NCBI GenBank assembly: GCA_027600665.1
Contig: JADGJL010000580.1
Location: 1 to 17,631 of the forward strand
Direction of reading: 5' to 3'
Source: Irineochytrium annulatum
Taxonomy: Eukaryota; Chytridiomycota; Chytridiomycetes; Chytridiales; Chytridiaceae
DNA: 17,631 nt
Positions 1-9,520 of the stretch are shown piece by piece; position 1 is the stretch's first letter, and each line of letters begins with the position of its first letter. Both the position numbers and the translations under genes were made by a program. The notes under the pieces were generated by a model, which was not told the origin of the DNA, searched no databases, and was given only the letters and a program-made list of their open reading frames with translations.

Positions 1-115
1 ACCTCCTCCCATCGCCCCACCCATCTGACCATTCATCGCCCCGTTCATTGGCTGACCAACCCCGCCGCCCATCTGCCCACCCATTTGTCCACCCATCCCC
101 ATCCCCATGCCTTGC
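1..115 (-). repeat. Low-complexity Gly/Met/Gln repeat in the kinase tail
   Basis: Within the last visible exon of the kinase, reading on the minus strand, codons alternate GGN, ATG and CAG/CAA, giving [17 protein letters not shown] followed by further GQM and GAM units. The DNA is an imperfect array of ATGGGN/CAGATGGGT-like units and would be prone to slippage. Confidence 0.8.
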
Positions 116-1275
116 GCTTGCATATTCTGATAATCCGCGAAATACACGTGGTTCATCGCGTCCTTTGCCGAAATCCTCATGTGCGGCTGATACTGTATCA
201 TCCTGTTCAAAAGGTCGAGCGCGTACTGATCCAGCATGCCCAGCTTCGTCGTGAGCGGCTGGGGCGGATACATCGGGAACGTTTTTTTGTACTCCGGCAG
301 CTCCGAGACGCGGGGCCACGTCGCCTCCGTAGGCGTTCCAAGGAACTTGAAGATCTTAAGCAGCTGATCGTCGTTCGTCTTCCCCGGGAACAGGGGTTTG
401 CCGGAATACATCTCGGCCATGATGCAGCCGGCGGACCAAATGTCGATTGAGGTCGAATAATTACGGGAGCCGAGGAGCACGTCGGGGGCGCGATACCAGA
501 GCGTAACGACCTCGTTCGAAAAGGTGTTGACAGGGATGCCGAAGGCGCGTGCGAGGCCAAAGTCGGCGAGCTTGAGCTCGTATTTGCTGTTGATAAGGAG
601 GTTCTGGGGTTTGAGATCTCGGTGGAGCACTCTGCAGCGAAAGTTAGCACAAGGCGGCACCCGCAGAAGGAGTAACACTGACCTGTTTTCGTGACAAAAC
701 GCAATACCGGCCAACAGCTGGCCCATAAACTGTTTACACAACTGTGGCTGAATGGCCCCATTGTTACCCTGCGTGTCCATAAACTTCTTCAAATCCTAAA
801 TCGTGAGTCAGCTCCCCGATCCCACCACTCCCACGCGCAAACGTCCCTCACCATATCCATGTACTCGAAGATCAACGTCAACGTCTTCTCCGTATGGATG
901 ACATCGTACAACCTAACGATGTTGGCATGCTTCAGCTCCTTCATCAACGATATTTCCCGAATGGCCGTCGACGGCGCCCCCTCCTCCGCATCCAGATGGA
1001 TCTCCTTCAGGGCCACCACGTCCGCCGTCAGCCGGTTCTTCCCCTTGTGGACCGTTGCGTACGTCCCCTGCGATCATGTCAACACGATGCACGATTGTGT
1101 AGGTGGGAGAGTTGATTAGGTGGTTGATCAAGCAGCCTTCAACACGATCGGGTACGAACCTCGCCCAGCTTCTCCAATCGCATGTATCGCTGGAAGGGAA
1201 CATTACGATCGTTAGAACGGCGAACAGCGGACGGGCTTCGATTAGGCCGGGATGCGGGCGTGGACTTACCTCCAT
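1..1275 (-). CDS. PHO85: PHO85/CDK5-type cyclin-dependent kinase (3' end beyond window)
   Basis: Serine/threonine kinase of the Pho85/CDK5 group, which works with a cyclin in phosphate signalling, cell cycle and polarity. Coding exons by my splicing: 1275-1270, 1189-1160, 1067-852, 795-683, 631-1, phase-consistent throughout and giving 332 residues before the window edge. The start codon is the ATG two codons before the GTAAGT donor. Seen: glycine loop split across exons 2 and 3 (GEGTYATV), catalytic K33, a perfect PSTAIRE helix at 44-50, HRDLKPQN at 125-132, DFG at 145-147, activation loop [19 protein letters not shown]. The loop has Ser (S160) where CDK1/2 have the CAK-phosphorylated Thr, as is usual in Pho85 and CDK5. 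After the kinase fold comes a Gly/Met/Gln-rich tail from about residue 296 that is still open at position 1, so the true C-terminus is not seen. Assignment to the Pho85/CDK5 group is firm; PHO85 rather than another member is likely from the FEYMD-DLKKFMD segment. Confidence 0.93.
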
Positions 1276-1575
1276 GATGGGTCTGCGGCCAGCTGCTTGA
1301 ATTGCAGAATGGGCGAATGCTGTGCCGCGCGAATTCCACCAACCTGCTAGCGTCGAATACCAGCCAGAATGAACGATTAAGAGGGAAGCACAATATGTAT
1401 GAGATTTTTTCTTTCCAGAAATGATCAAGTACAAAGGACGAGCCAGGTAAACATGCGGGTCAGTGAACTAGGGACATAAAGCTCCATCCGCGGCGCCAAC
1501 GGGCAATAAACACCCCGACGGGCCGCCAATGCGATAACGAAACAAAAAGAAAGACGAAGAATAGAATATAGTTCA
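1276..1575. other. Intergenic: kinase promoter/5' UTR and LSC1 3' end
   Basis: This 300-bp stretch lies between the LSC1 stop and the kinase start, both on the minus strand. It must hold the LSC1 3' UTR and the kinase promoter and leader. I see no conserved gene, no convincing TATA box and no repeat. Short overlapping reading frames here have no recognisable content. Confidence 0.5.
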
Positions 1576-2992
1576 TCATTTCTCTAGCGCCGCCATAGCC
1601 TCCTTCATGAAGACGCCCAGCTTGGCGGGGCTGGCCGTAACGTGCACCTCCGCCTTCTCAAGTGCAGCTACCTTGTCCTCAGCCTTCCCCTTCCCACCCG
1701 AGATGATCGCACCAGCGTGGCCCATCCGCCTGCCGGGCGGGGCCGTCCTGCCAGCGATGAACGAGACAACGGGCTTCGGGTTGTCGAGCGTCAAGTTGTG
1801 CTGGATTAGGTACTCGGCAGCCTCCTCTTCCGCCGAACCGCCGATCTCGCCGATCAGGATGATGCCTGCATTTCAAAAATTTAACATGACAAAGCTCTCC
1901 ATGGTAAATGATCCAATATGCCGTGACAATCACCTTTCGTGTCCGGGTCCCGGAGGAAGACGTTAAGGGCGTCGATAAAGTTCGTTCCGTTGAAGGGGTC
2001 ACCACCAATACCGATGCAGAGCGACTGGCCAAGGCCGACAGCGGTGGTCTGCGCGACAGCCTCGTAGGTCAAGGTCCCCGAACGGGAGACGATCCCTGTA
2101 TAGCACACCACCAGTAAGCAACCCGTCAAAACGCAATTGTCTAACCGATGGTTCCCCTCTTGTGGATGTGTCCCGGCATGATCCCAATCTTGCACTCCTC
2201 CGGCTTGATAATGCCGGGGCAGTTAGGGCCGATGAGCCGGGTCTTGCTCTGAGTCCTCAACACTTGGGTGACCTGTGAACGTGCATGAGCACTGAAACAC
2301 CTTTCAAGCCCAACCACCGGCACAACCCAGAACGACTGGCACCCAGGAAGGCACGAGCTACTCTGCCAAAGGAATCACAGCATACTTACGCGAACCATGT
2401 CTTGCTGCGGAATCCCCTCCGTGATGCAAACCGCCAGCGGCACCTCCGCCTCGATCGCTTCAATAATCGCCTTCCCGGCACCCGGTGGCGGCACGTAGAT
2501 GACGGACGCGTCGGGGCGGACCTCCTTCATAGCCTAAAGCAAAACATGTCATCAGCCATCCCTTCACGCGACTTCATCGGGAAGAAAACCGTGTCCAGTT
2601 AAACAAGCGAACCTCTTTCACGGAAGCGAAGACGGGCAGGCCGAGGTGCGTGGTGCCTGCCTTGCCGGGCGAGACACCGCCGACCATGTTGGTGCCGTAC
2701 TCGATGGCCTGCCTCGAGTGGAAGGTTCCCTGCAACGATGCTCGTCAGTGCGTGCCCCCTCAGGCGCCCGTCGTCCCGTCAGTCCGCCCACGCCAAAGTA
2801 ATCCGGATGCGCATCCTCAGTAAGATCGCGACGGAAGGAGATCAAGATCCCCACCTGCTTCCCGGTGAACCCCTGGCAGATGACCTTCGTGTTCTTGTTG
2901 ATCATCAGGTTGACGGCCGAGGCCTCATACCCGCTGCCCGAGGTCGTCGCAAACAACCTCTTGGACGCCGCTTTTCGGATAAGAAGGACCAT
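1576..2992 (-). CDS. LSC1: Succinyl-CoA ligase (synthetase) alpha subunit, mitochondrial
   Basis: Alpha subunit of the TCA-cycle enzyme that interconverts succinyl-CoA and succinate with substrate-level NTP synthesis; works as a heterodimer with the beta subunit in the mitochondrial matrix. Exons: 2992-2855, 2729-2613, 2533-2390, 2272-2146, 2095-1934, 1865-1576; 978 nt, 325 aa, all phases agree, normal family length. The first 21 residues ([21 protein letters not shown]) are basic and hydroxylated with no acid, as in a matrix-targeting presequence. Seen: CoA-binding N-terminal fold with [14 protein letters not shown], then [30 protein letters not shown] and [13 protein letters not shown]. The phosphohistidine motif is [15 protein letters not shown], with His at about residue 279. 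The start is the only ATG that gives a presequence and sits just after an in-frame region lacking similarity. Nothing in the sequence indicates whether ATP or GTP is used, which the beta subunit decides. Confidence 0.97.
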
Positions 2993-3333
2993 TAGCACAC
3001 ATCCAACAGAGGGACCCGACGATCCACACGACCCGAGGCCAACGGCAACCGGGGAGGCACCGACAGAGGCTCCCCGATGCTGGCACGGAGTCGCGACCGA
3101 GCATTCGCCCACCTCTGAACATTTTTGCTGGTCGTTTCTCTCTTTTACGAAGGCGAGCTGTACTTCTGCTGCTATTATACTCCGTGTACTTGCTACTTGG
3201 TCAAGTCGAGACGTACGGAAGAACCGAACCAACCAAAGAAGCTTCCTACGCGACAAAACACCCAGCCATCATTAAGCACATGATTAAACATGTCGGTGTG
3301 CCTGCTCCCGCCACCGGTCTGAACGACGCACAT
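2993..3333. other. Intergenic: LSC1 promoter and p47 3' UTR
   Basis: This 341-bp stretch lies between the stop of the p47-like gene and the start of LSC1. It should contain the LSC1 promoter. An open frame runs through it into LSC1 exon 1, but its translation has no similarity to the family, so I treat it as non-coding. No repeat or RNA gene is visible. Confidence 0.5.
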
Positions 3334-5142
3334 TCAAACGTTCCTCTGCACCACGACCGCGTTGAGGAGACCCGCGTCCTTGAGCGTCAAGCTCGAATCC
3401 GTCAGCTCCTTGTTCGGGAACGTCGTTTGGAGAATGAAGCTCCTCCCTCCCAACTCAGGCCGATTGCTAAGAGGATAACGAGATAAGGGTAAAGTAAGCG
3501 CGTTTCCAAATTGAGCGCGAAGTAGTCAAGATATCACGTACTGAAGGATAAAGTTCCGGAGGTCCGCGATCGTGTGCGAGTGATTGAGCTTCGCAACGAG
3601 CCTGTAGGCAAAAGCCGCAACTCATTAGACCTGTCGACGAAACTCCGACGGAACTTGAACTACCCACTTGCTCCCATCCGCCAGCCTGATCTGAACCGAT
3701 GTCATCGGTGCCGACTCATCCACCACCGGGGCCGGCACCGTCGGTGCGGCCGCAGGTCGCGCCGCAGACACTCCGGACGACCCGCCAGGGAAGCCGCCCG
3801 GCATCGAGACCCCACTACCGGCACCGCCCCCGCTGGAAGCCCCGGCCTCCGCGCCGAGACGAAATCCAGACCCCGAAAAGGCCTGCGCGGGCCTTTTCGG
3901 AGGGGGCCGGTAGTCCTCCTCCATGCGGTGCTCGACCTTAACCTCGACGGGCTGGCCGTATTGAACGTTCAAGAGCGCGGTCGGGGCGCGTCTGTCACGT
4001 TATAAGACCACGCGATTAGCGTCCTATGGGGCTGAAAGAAGACGGTAGGGACATACCCGCTGTTGATAGCGCTGAGGAACTCCTGATTCTTCGGGTCGTC
4101 GTATTTCAGCAGCGGGCCATCCTCAATGCTGAAGCCGTCTCTCCAGAACGTCAAGCGCCGGTCGACCTTCTCCGGCTCTTCGGGTGCGTTCGGTCCGGGA
4201 GCGGGCCTAGGAGCGGGAGGCTTCGCGGCGTCCTCCTCTGAGCCGAGCCGGTAGCCGGAGCCTTGAAAGAGAGGCTTCTTCCGCTCGGGCTCATCCTCGT
4301 GCGGCTGGGCTCTGTAAGGTCGCAGGCGACGGTAAACAAGAATGCGGGAAATAGAGTGGTTACTTTTGAGCCTTCGAGAGGATATCCTTCACCAAATCGG
4401 TGGCCTTCTTCTTGTCCTTCGGTCCGCCCTAATGCAAACTTGAGGTTAATTCCGGGACTTTAGCATCCCAAAACACAAGGAGCAGTCGGTCACCTGCATC
4501 ATCACCCCAGACTTCTCGCCACCAGCAAAGAAGTTTTCGCGCTCCTCCTCCTCCTCATCGTCGCCCGAATTCATGATGTCCCGCAGGGTCCTCATCTTTG
4601 CCGACGTTGATATGTTCCCCGTTCCTTTTGGTATAAGATGATGAGTCAGTCTCCCCCTTCGACTCCTCACAAACGTTCTTCGCTCCAGTGTCATTCTTCT
4701 GAATGTATCGTCCATGATGACAATACGATCTCTCCGTACGCTCAACACGACGGCTCTTTGCAAGATCATGCGAGCCTCATCCATACTCATTTCTCCACCT
4801 ACTCCACATCACGCTATTTCTTCCGAAGCGACTCCTCTAAACCCTCCTCTGAAAGGCGCTGTATTTCATACCTCTTGCGCTCGACGAGGACGGGTTGCCC
4901 GACGACGAGGGTCCGGGCGCGACCCTCTGCGGCGCCGGTTGATTGTCCATCACGTCCCCGTCATCCGCATCCTCATCATCGTCTCCCTCCATTCCTTCTC
5001 CCCCTTGCTCCTGGCTCGCAAAGTATGCCGACACGGCCCCGTTCATGTCGCCCTTGTGGGCCTGAAGGTAGAACTTGGCCTGGTCGGCCGTGCAGCCCGT
5101 AAGGCCCACAAAGCTCGCGATGTTCTGCTCCTCGTCCGCCAT
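3334..5142 (-). CDS. SHP1: p47/Shp1-type UBA-SEP-UBX cofactor of Cdc48/p97
   Basis: Adaptor that binds the AAA+ ATPase Cdc48/p97 and ubiquitin, with roles in membrane fusion, protein degradation and PP1 regulation. Exons: 5142-4872, 4624-4494, 4428-4364, 4311-4057, 3991-3668, 3601-3542, 3466-3334; 1239 nt, 412 aa, close to yeast Shp1 and a little longer than animal p47. Domain order: UBA-like helices at 1-45 ([20 protein letters not shown]), a long acidic and Ser/Pro linker, the conserved [21 protein letters not shown] segment in exon 2, SEP domain at about 207-270 ([13 protein letters not shown] through [11 protein letters not shown]), UBX domain at about 332-412 with the loop TFPNKEL and the ending [13 protein letters not shown]. 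The SEP and UBX domains are each split by an intron; the chosen donors (GTATGT, GTGGGT) are the ones that restore continuous domain sequence. The first intron (247 nt) is the longest in the gene and its 3' site is the least certain junction. Confidence 0.94.
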
Positions 5143-5774
5143 CCTGCACGTTAGGCGCGAGCTGGTTGAAGGGTTCGGCGATCTGGAGGGGTTCGCGCGT
5201 TCGGTGAAGTCAGGCCGCGTAGACTTCAGATCAATTCACTGATCTTCGTCAAAGCTGCTAACACTTTCAACAGGATAACTGAAGTCTGCAAACATGCAAG
5301 ACTCTGACGCTAACAGGCACTTAGTATGATCATTTTCTGATATTCAGTGGACGCGATCCTTATTATGCGGCCGAGAGCGAGCTGAATTGAATGCGAATAC
5401 TTGCACGGGCCCTCTGTAAAAAAAAAAAAAATGTTCTACTTTGTGGCATCCTCGAAGGAGATCGTAAAAAGGTCCTTTCCTTATCTGTCGTATCGAAAAC
5501 GTGGCAGACGAAGCGGACATGCATGTCCAAACGGCCGGCCGCTGATTGGATCGCATTCGATCCGAAGGTCAGCAAGAAAAAGGAGGCAGAAGCCCGGGTG
5601 CCGATCCTCTCTCCCGCCACTCGGCCGCCGTCCTCATCCGACTCGACGTGGGCTCGCCGGCCTTCAAGCTCTTCCGTACTCGACCACCCAACTTGATCCT
5701 CCGGCGGACGGCGACCGCCAGGCAAAAGCCGGCCCATCGTGGCGTCGACAGCGTTTCCGCGAGGTGGCTCCATC
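5143..5774. other. Divergent intergenic region with possible bidirectional promoter
   Basis: This 632-bp stretch separates two divergently transcribed genes, the p47-like gene (leftward) and the mitochondrial carrier (rightward), so it carries both promoters. A run of 14 A residues lies at 5418-5431, a possible nucleosome-excluding poly(dA:dT) tract. Several overlapping frames are open here on both strands, but their translations are Arg/Ser/Pro-rich with no motif, so I do not call a gene. Confidence 0.6.
5418..5431 (+). repeat. Homopolymer A tract (14 A)
   Basis: Fourteen consecutive A residues in the middle of the divergent promoter region. Such tracts commonly exclude nucleosomes in fungal promoters; that role here is inferred from position only. 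Confidence 0.9.
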
Positions 5775-7356
5775 ATGGCCGACGGCGTACCCTCCGTCGT
5801 CGTCCAGGTACGGTATTGATCTTGATTCTTCCTTCCGGCGATCCTGAATGCGCCTGCCTTATCCCTCGCGTACGTCGCCGAATTGGCCACAATATAACCC
5901 TTACCCTTTTGTAGCAATCGATGCAGCAGCCGAAGATGACCTCGCCGTCATCATATCAGCGCATGCTATCTGCTTGCGGCGGTGCCTTTATCGTAGCTCT
6001 TCTAGGTGAGCATTTTGCCTGCAAACAATAACAGGAAAATTTAAGCTAGTTAAGCTTGCTAACCCTTTCTCACCTATACAACTCGTTAGTCACGCCTTTT
6101 GATGTCGTCAAGACCCGCATGCAGTCCAGCATCACCCTGGACGTCTCACGCTCCTCCTCCACCTCCTCCTCCTCCTCGTCCTCCTCCACATCATCTACCG
6201 CCTACCGCGCCCCCTATTTCCCACATCGGTATCACCGCGCTGCAAGAGCTTCTCACTTCGCAACACCGACACCATCACTCCCCGCTTCCTCCGCCACAGT
6301 TGGCGCTGCGGCGACTCGGATGTTGATCAACAACGTCGAGACGCCAGTCAACGGGACGGTCGATAGCATCGCGAAGATCATACGGCATGAGGGGGCAGCG
6401 AGGCTGTGGAGGGGTCTGAGCCCGACGTTGATGATGCAGGTGCCGGCGACCGTAGTGTATTACCTTGGATACGAGAGCATCCGGGACGGCGTCACGCCGA
6501 AGTTCAGGGAGTGGCATGGGAAGAGGTCAGATGTGTATGCGCCGCTGGTCGCAGGGGCTGTAGCGAGAAGTGAGTCATTCTGAAGGTGTTCCGTGGCAGG
6601 CAAAAGTGGCTAACTTGTATGATCAGCCGCCGCCGCCATCTGCATCTCCCCGCTTGAGCTCATCCGCACGCGCATGCAGGCCAGCCACGCCAACTACAGC
6701 CTCGTCGGCATGGTCCGCGAGGTAGTCGGCATGTCGAACAGCTGCGGCTTCTTCTCCCTCTGGCGAGGACTTGCTCCTACGCTGTGGAGGGACGTGCCGT
6801 TTTCGGCCATTTACTGGACGGGGTATGAGACTATCAAGAAGGGGCTGATGGGCGTGAGCGCGGATGCTGTGGTTGCTGCAGAGGGGAGACGGGCGATCGC
6901 GGTGGAGGCGCAAGCGGTTATGGCGACGCCGTCGAGGGAGTTTATGACGAGTTTTGCGGCGGGCGCGATTGCGGGATCGGTATGTTTCTCCCCGTTTACC
7001 TGCCCTTTTCTTTCGCTGACAAATAGTTTAGATTGCCGCCGTCTTTACGTCTCCCTTTGATGTGGCCAAGACCCTCCAGCAGGTGACCCGGCACGACGAG
7101 CCCGGCGCCGCGTCTGCGAGGAGGAGCTGGGGCATGTTATCGATCCTGAGAACGATCGTCGAGACTCAGGGTTACAGAGGGTTGTTCCGCGGGCTGTCGC
7201 CGAGGATCGCGAAGGTGGCGCCGAGCTGCGCTATTATGATCTCCAGTGAGTGTTTATGCTTCAAGTCTGCAGGAGCGGTGTTGTAATGCTGCTTAACCAG
7301 GCTATGAGCTCGGAAAGCGGTTTTTCGAGCGGCAGAACGCCCGATTTGCTTTGTGA
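5775..7356 (+). CDS. MTM1: Mitochondrial carrier, SLC25A39/40/Mtm1 type
   Basis: Six-helix inner-membrane carrier. The animal members import glutathione into the matrix; yeast Mtm1 loss disturbs manganese/iron handling of Sod2. Exons: 5775-5807, 5915-6005, 6090-6569, 6627-6979, 7032-7245, 7301-7356; 1227 nt, 408 aa, somewhat longer than the usual 350-370. The three carrier repeats each show the P-x-[DE]-x-x-[KR] signature: TPFDVVKTRMQ (43-53), SPLELIRTRMQ (about 209-219), SPFDVAKT (about 326-333). Family-specific blocks: IIRHEGAARLWRGLSPTLMM, VPATVVYYLGYE, LAPTLWRDVPFSAIYW. The extra length is in the first matrix loop (about 54-120), which carries a Ser-rich simple repeat and, in my translation, no cysteine. 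Start: a short first exon MADGVPSVVVQ followed by a GTACGG donor; a farther upstream start cannot be excluded. The C-terminus ends ELGKRFFERQNARFAL. Confidence 0.93.
6151..6188 (+). repeat. In-frame TCC trinucleotide repeat encoding poly-Ser
   Basis: An imperfect run of TCC triplets interrupted by ACC and TCG lies in exon 3 of the carrier and encodes a nearly pure Ser stretch with a few Thr in the first matrix loop. It is the type of sequence that changes length by slippage. Confidence 0.9.
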
Positions 7357-7972
7357 GGAACAACGTCTCCGGCCCCTCTGCCCATCGTGGTCTCCGTCAA
7401 TGACCAAAGTCGTCCCTTTCACGATTAATAACAATCCCGTTTTTTCCTTCGTCTCTTTCGGCCTCTGTATCTTTTATTTGTGCTACTTTTTCTCGATTTT
7501 GTGGAAACATCGCCATTCCAATCTCGTCTCTCACTTAAAGCCTTTTTGTGTCCGTTACCTGTGTCATACTTCACCTGTATAGTATAGCATTCTATAATAG
7601 CCTGTGCTTTACTTTTCCGTGTGCCATCTCTTCCCACTTCCTCTTTTCACCACTTCAGTTCTTCCGTTGTCGGTCTTTGGCTCTTGGATGTCAACATACC
7701 CTGTCATTGTAGTTGTGATGGGTGTAGGAATGGATACTCACGAATGGGATCGTAAATACAGTTACGCACTAATCTCCTCAATATTTATGTACCTTCACGT
7801 CACCTGTTGAGAAGGGAATTCGTCGTATGTCTGCACTTATGCGAGCTCTGGCAGCCTACCAAGTTCTTGATTTGTCGAGGTGGTCGCGTGAGTTGGGTGG
7901 CCAAGTTGAAACTCAGCCTGATCCCGACATTCCCACGGAAGGCTCCCAACTACTAGAGCGCGTCGACTGACA
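7357..7972. other. Intergenic: carrier 3' UTR and upstream region of coiled-coil/MIF4G gene
   Basis: This 616-bp stretch follows the carrier stop. The part from about 7420 to 7680 is T- and CT-rich on the plus strand, without motifs. At 7828 an ATG opens a 48-codon frame ending in TGA at 7972. It contains a consensus-like GTGAGT near 7889 and AG sites near 7955 and could be a spliced 5' exon of the downstream gene, but no similarity supports that. No RNA gene is visible. Confidence 0.45.
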
Positions 7973-9520
7973 ATGCACGACTTCGCTGCCGCTGTCGCCG
8001 CGATCCGCGCCGGTATGCGCGCCGAGATGGCCGTTATGGTGGCGAAACAACGGCTGGATATGGCGGCGCTGCGGGCCGAGGTGTGGGCAGACCGCGCCAA
8101 TGCGGAGATTCGGCGCGTTAAGGACATGCCGGACGCGCAGGAAACGGAGGTATTGCGCAAGGCGTTCAATTCTTGCCTCTTGGCGCCGCAATTTAATGCA
8201 GGACCGCTGGAATGCAGAAAGCAAGTGATGACCTGGCATTCGAGGTTATAAAGTTGAAGGAGGAGCTGCAGTCGATGGAGGTATTATTTTCATCCTTGCA
8301 ACGCAGGGTCTGAGATATATGCCCAGCTCAAGTTCTCGGCCGCCGAAGTTTCATCAAGGACGATGGCGCTTAAAGTTCAGGAGACAGAAGCGGCGCTGGA
8401 GGCCATGCGAATGAGAGTCAAAAATGAGGAGTCGAGGGACGCGATGGAAGTTACAGCCGATGAGGCCGAGGTTCTGGCGCAAGATGTGCAGATCAAAGCT
8501 TTAGAGGCCGACGGGACGAAGAAGGCTATGCGGCGCTACCGCCATATCACTGAAGACTTGTTGGAGATTATGGCTTCCGGAGTCGATGTCCTTGAGGCGT
8601 CGGAAGCGATGGATTCCGGAGTTGATTTTTCGGAGGGGCCGGAAGAGATGTCATTTCCAGTAAAAGATTATGGTCTCGGAGCGACACGGCACGATGAAGT
8701 GGCCAACGTTGTTGAAACGGTAAAAGACTACGCGCTTGGAGCGATACGGATGCATGAGGAGCCCTCAAATGCGGACTTGTATCAACCACAGGACGAATTG
8801 CTACAACGGGAACAGTCTGAGATCGATGAAGACGAGAGCATTGAGGAGAAGGCGTTCTGCGCCTTACTGAACATGTTGGACGAAGTCGGGCCGAAGAAGT
8901 TGTCGAAAGAAATTCTGAATCTCGAGGTCACGACGCTTTATCGGCTAAATCGGCTTGTAGATCTGGTATACGACAAGGCTGTTGACGAGGAGCAGCAGCC
9001 GTGTAAGTACGCGCCTCTTTGTCGAACAATATCGGATGGGCTATGTAGTACACAAAAGTGGATTTCCGATGGCGGGAGAAACCTCTTTTGCAAGCTGCTG
9101 GTGGCTAAATGCGAGGCTGAATTCGTTCGAAGTCTGAGTAAGGGCAACGGCCGCGAAGCAGAAGCGCGAGGGATGGATCTGGATCTTGGTTTAACCAGGA
9201 GTGTAGAGGTCAGGAATTCCAAGCGTCGCCAGCAACGGAACGTCGGCTTCATCGGGGAGTTGCTTGATGAGGGGTTAGCGACGCATGAGACCGTTTTAAG
9301 ATACCTCCGGCACTTGGTCCCGTCGCTGGGTTGCTCTGACGATGAGAACATGCAATCGCTGTATTTGCTGTTGAAGAGCGTGCGCAAGTGTATTGACCAC
9401 GAAACCTTCGCTGCAGTCAACGAGTTTTTGAAAAAAGGGACCGTACGCTTCTTTTTTCCCAGCCGCGTTCGATCCACTCTGAATGAAATCAGAAGCTGTC
9501 TTTACTCGAAGCAACTGTAA
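7973..9520 (+). CDS. Coiled-coil protein with C-terminal eIF4G-like MIF4G domain
   Basis: I do not recognise this as a named gene. Proposed exons 7973-8149, 8218-8280, 8327-9520 give 477 aa with phase 0 junctions and introns of 68 and 46 nt. Residues 1 to about 145 are Ala/Glu/Arg/Lys-rich and helical, coiled-coil-like, opening with a twice-repeated A[IL]RA-x-x-R-A-E-M-A type unit. Residues about 160-232 hold two small tandem duplications (13 and 20 aa) and are acidic. Residues about 255-470 match the order and spacing of a MIF4G HEAT domain of eIF4G: AFCALLNMLDEVGPKKL, EILNLEVTTLYRLNRLVDLV, YDKAVDEE with YAPLCRTI, LFCKLLVAKCEAEFV, RRQQRNVGFIGELLDEGL, then ENMQSLYLLLKSVRKCID and SRVRSTLNEI. 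In eIF4G this domain binds eIF4A and RNA. Here there is no MA3 or W2 domain after it and no clear N-terminal eIF4E-binding motif; the only Y-x4-L-hydrophobic match (YRLNRLV) lies inside a MIF4G helix. The start at 7973 is provisional; a 5' exon from 7828 is possible. Confidence 0.7.
8575..8652 (+). repeat. 39-bp in-frame tandem duplication (2 copies)
   Basis: TTCCGGAGT-initiated units begin at 8575 and 8614 and translate as SGVDVLEASEAMD and SGVDFSEGPEEMS. The second copy has diverged in its 3' half. The unit length is a multiple of three, so the frame is kept. Confidence 0.75.
8660..8779 (+). repeat. 60-bp in-frame tandem duplication (2 copies)
   Basis: Units beginning GTAAAAGA at 8660 and 8720 translate as VKDYGLGATRHDE... 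and VKDYALGAIRMHEE.... The first 13-14 codons are well conserved between copies and the rest is diverged. It lies directly after the 39-bp duplication, between the coiled-coil region and the MIF4G domain. Confidence 0.8.

Noticed and set aside
207..761. 184-codon minus-strand frame overlapping the kinase
   Set aside because: It is a shadow frame over kinase exon 5, intron 4 and part of exon 4; the kinase motifs are in another frame.
2618..3256. Longer N-terminal extension of the LSC1 first exon
   Set aside because: The open frame extends upstream of the ATG at 2992 but also reads through the donor at 2854; the extension has no family similarity, whereas the ATG at 2992 gives a good mitochondrial presequence.
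5363..5917. Long minus-strand open frame (184 codons) across the divergent promoter
   Set aside because: It overlaps exon 1 and intron 1 of the carrier, contains a Lys/Phe run from the A tract, and has no motif or domain-like pattern.
7828..7972. Separate 48-codon gene upstream of the MIF4G gene
   Set aside because: It is short with no recognisable motif. It may be a 5' exon or leader frame, but there is not enough support to annotate it as a gene.
7973..8251. Independent 92-codon gene reading through the first intron
   Set aside because: The frame past 8149 has no coiled-coil character, while splicing to 8218 restores it, and the equivalent boundary is seen in the decayed copy at 16819.
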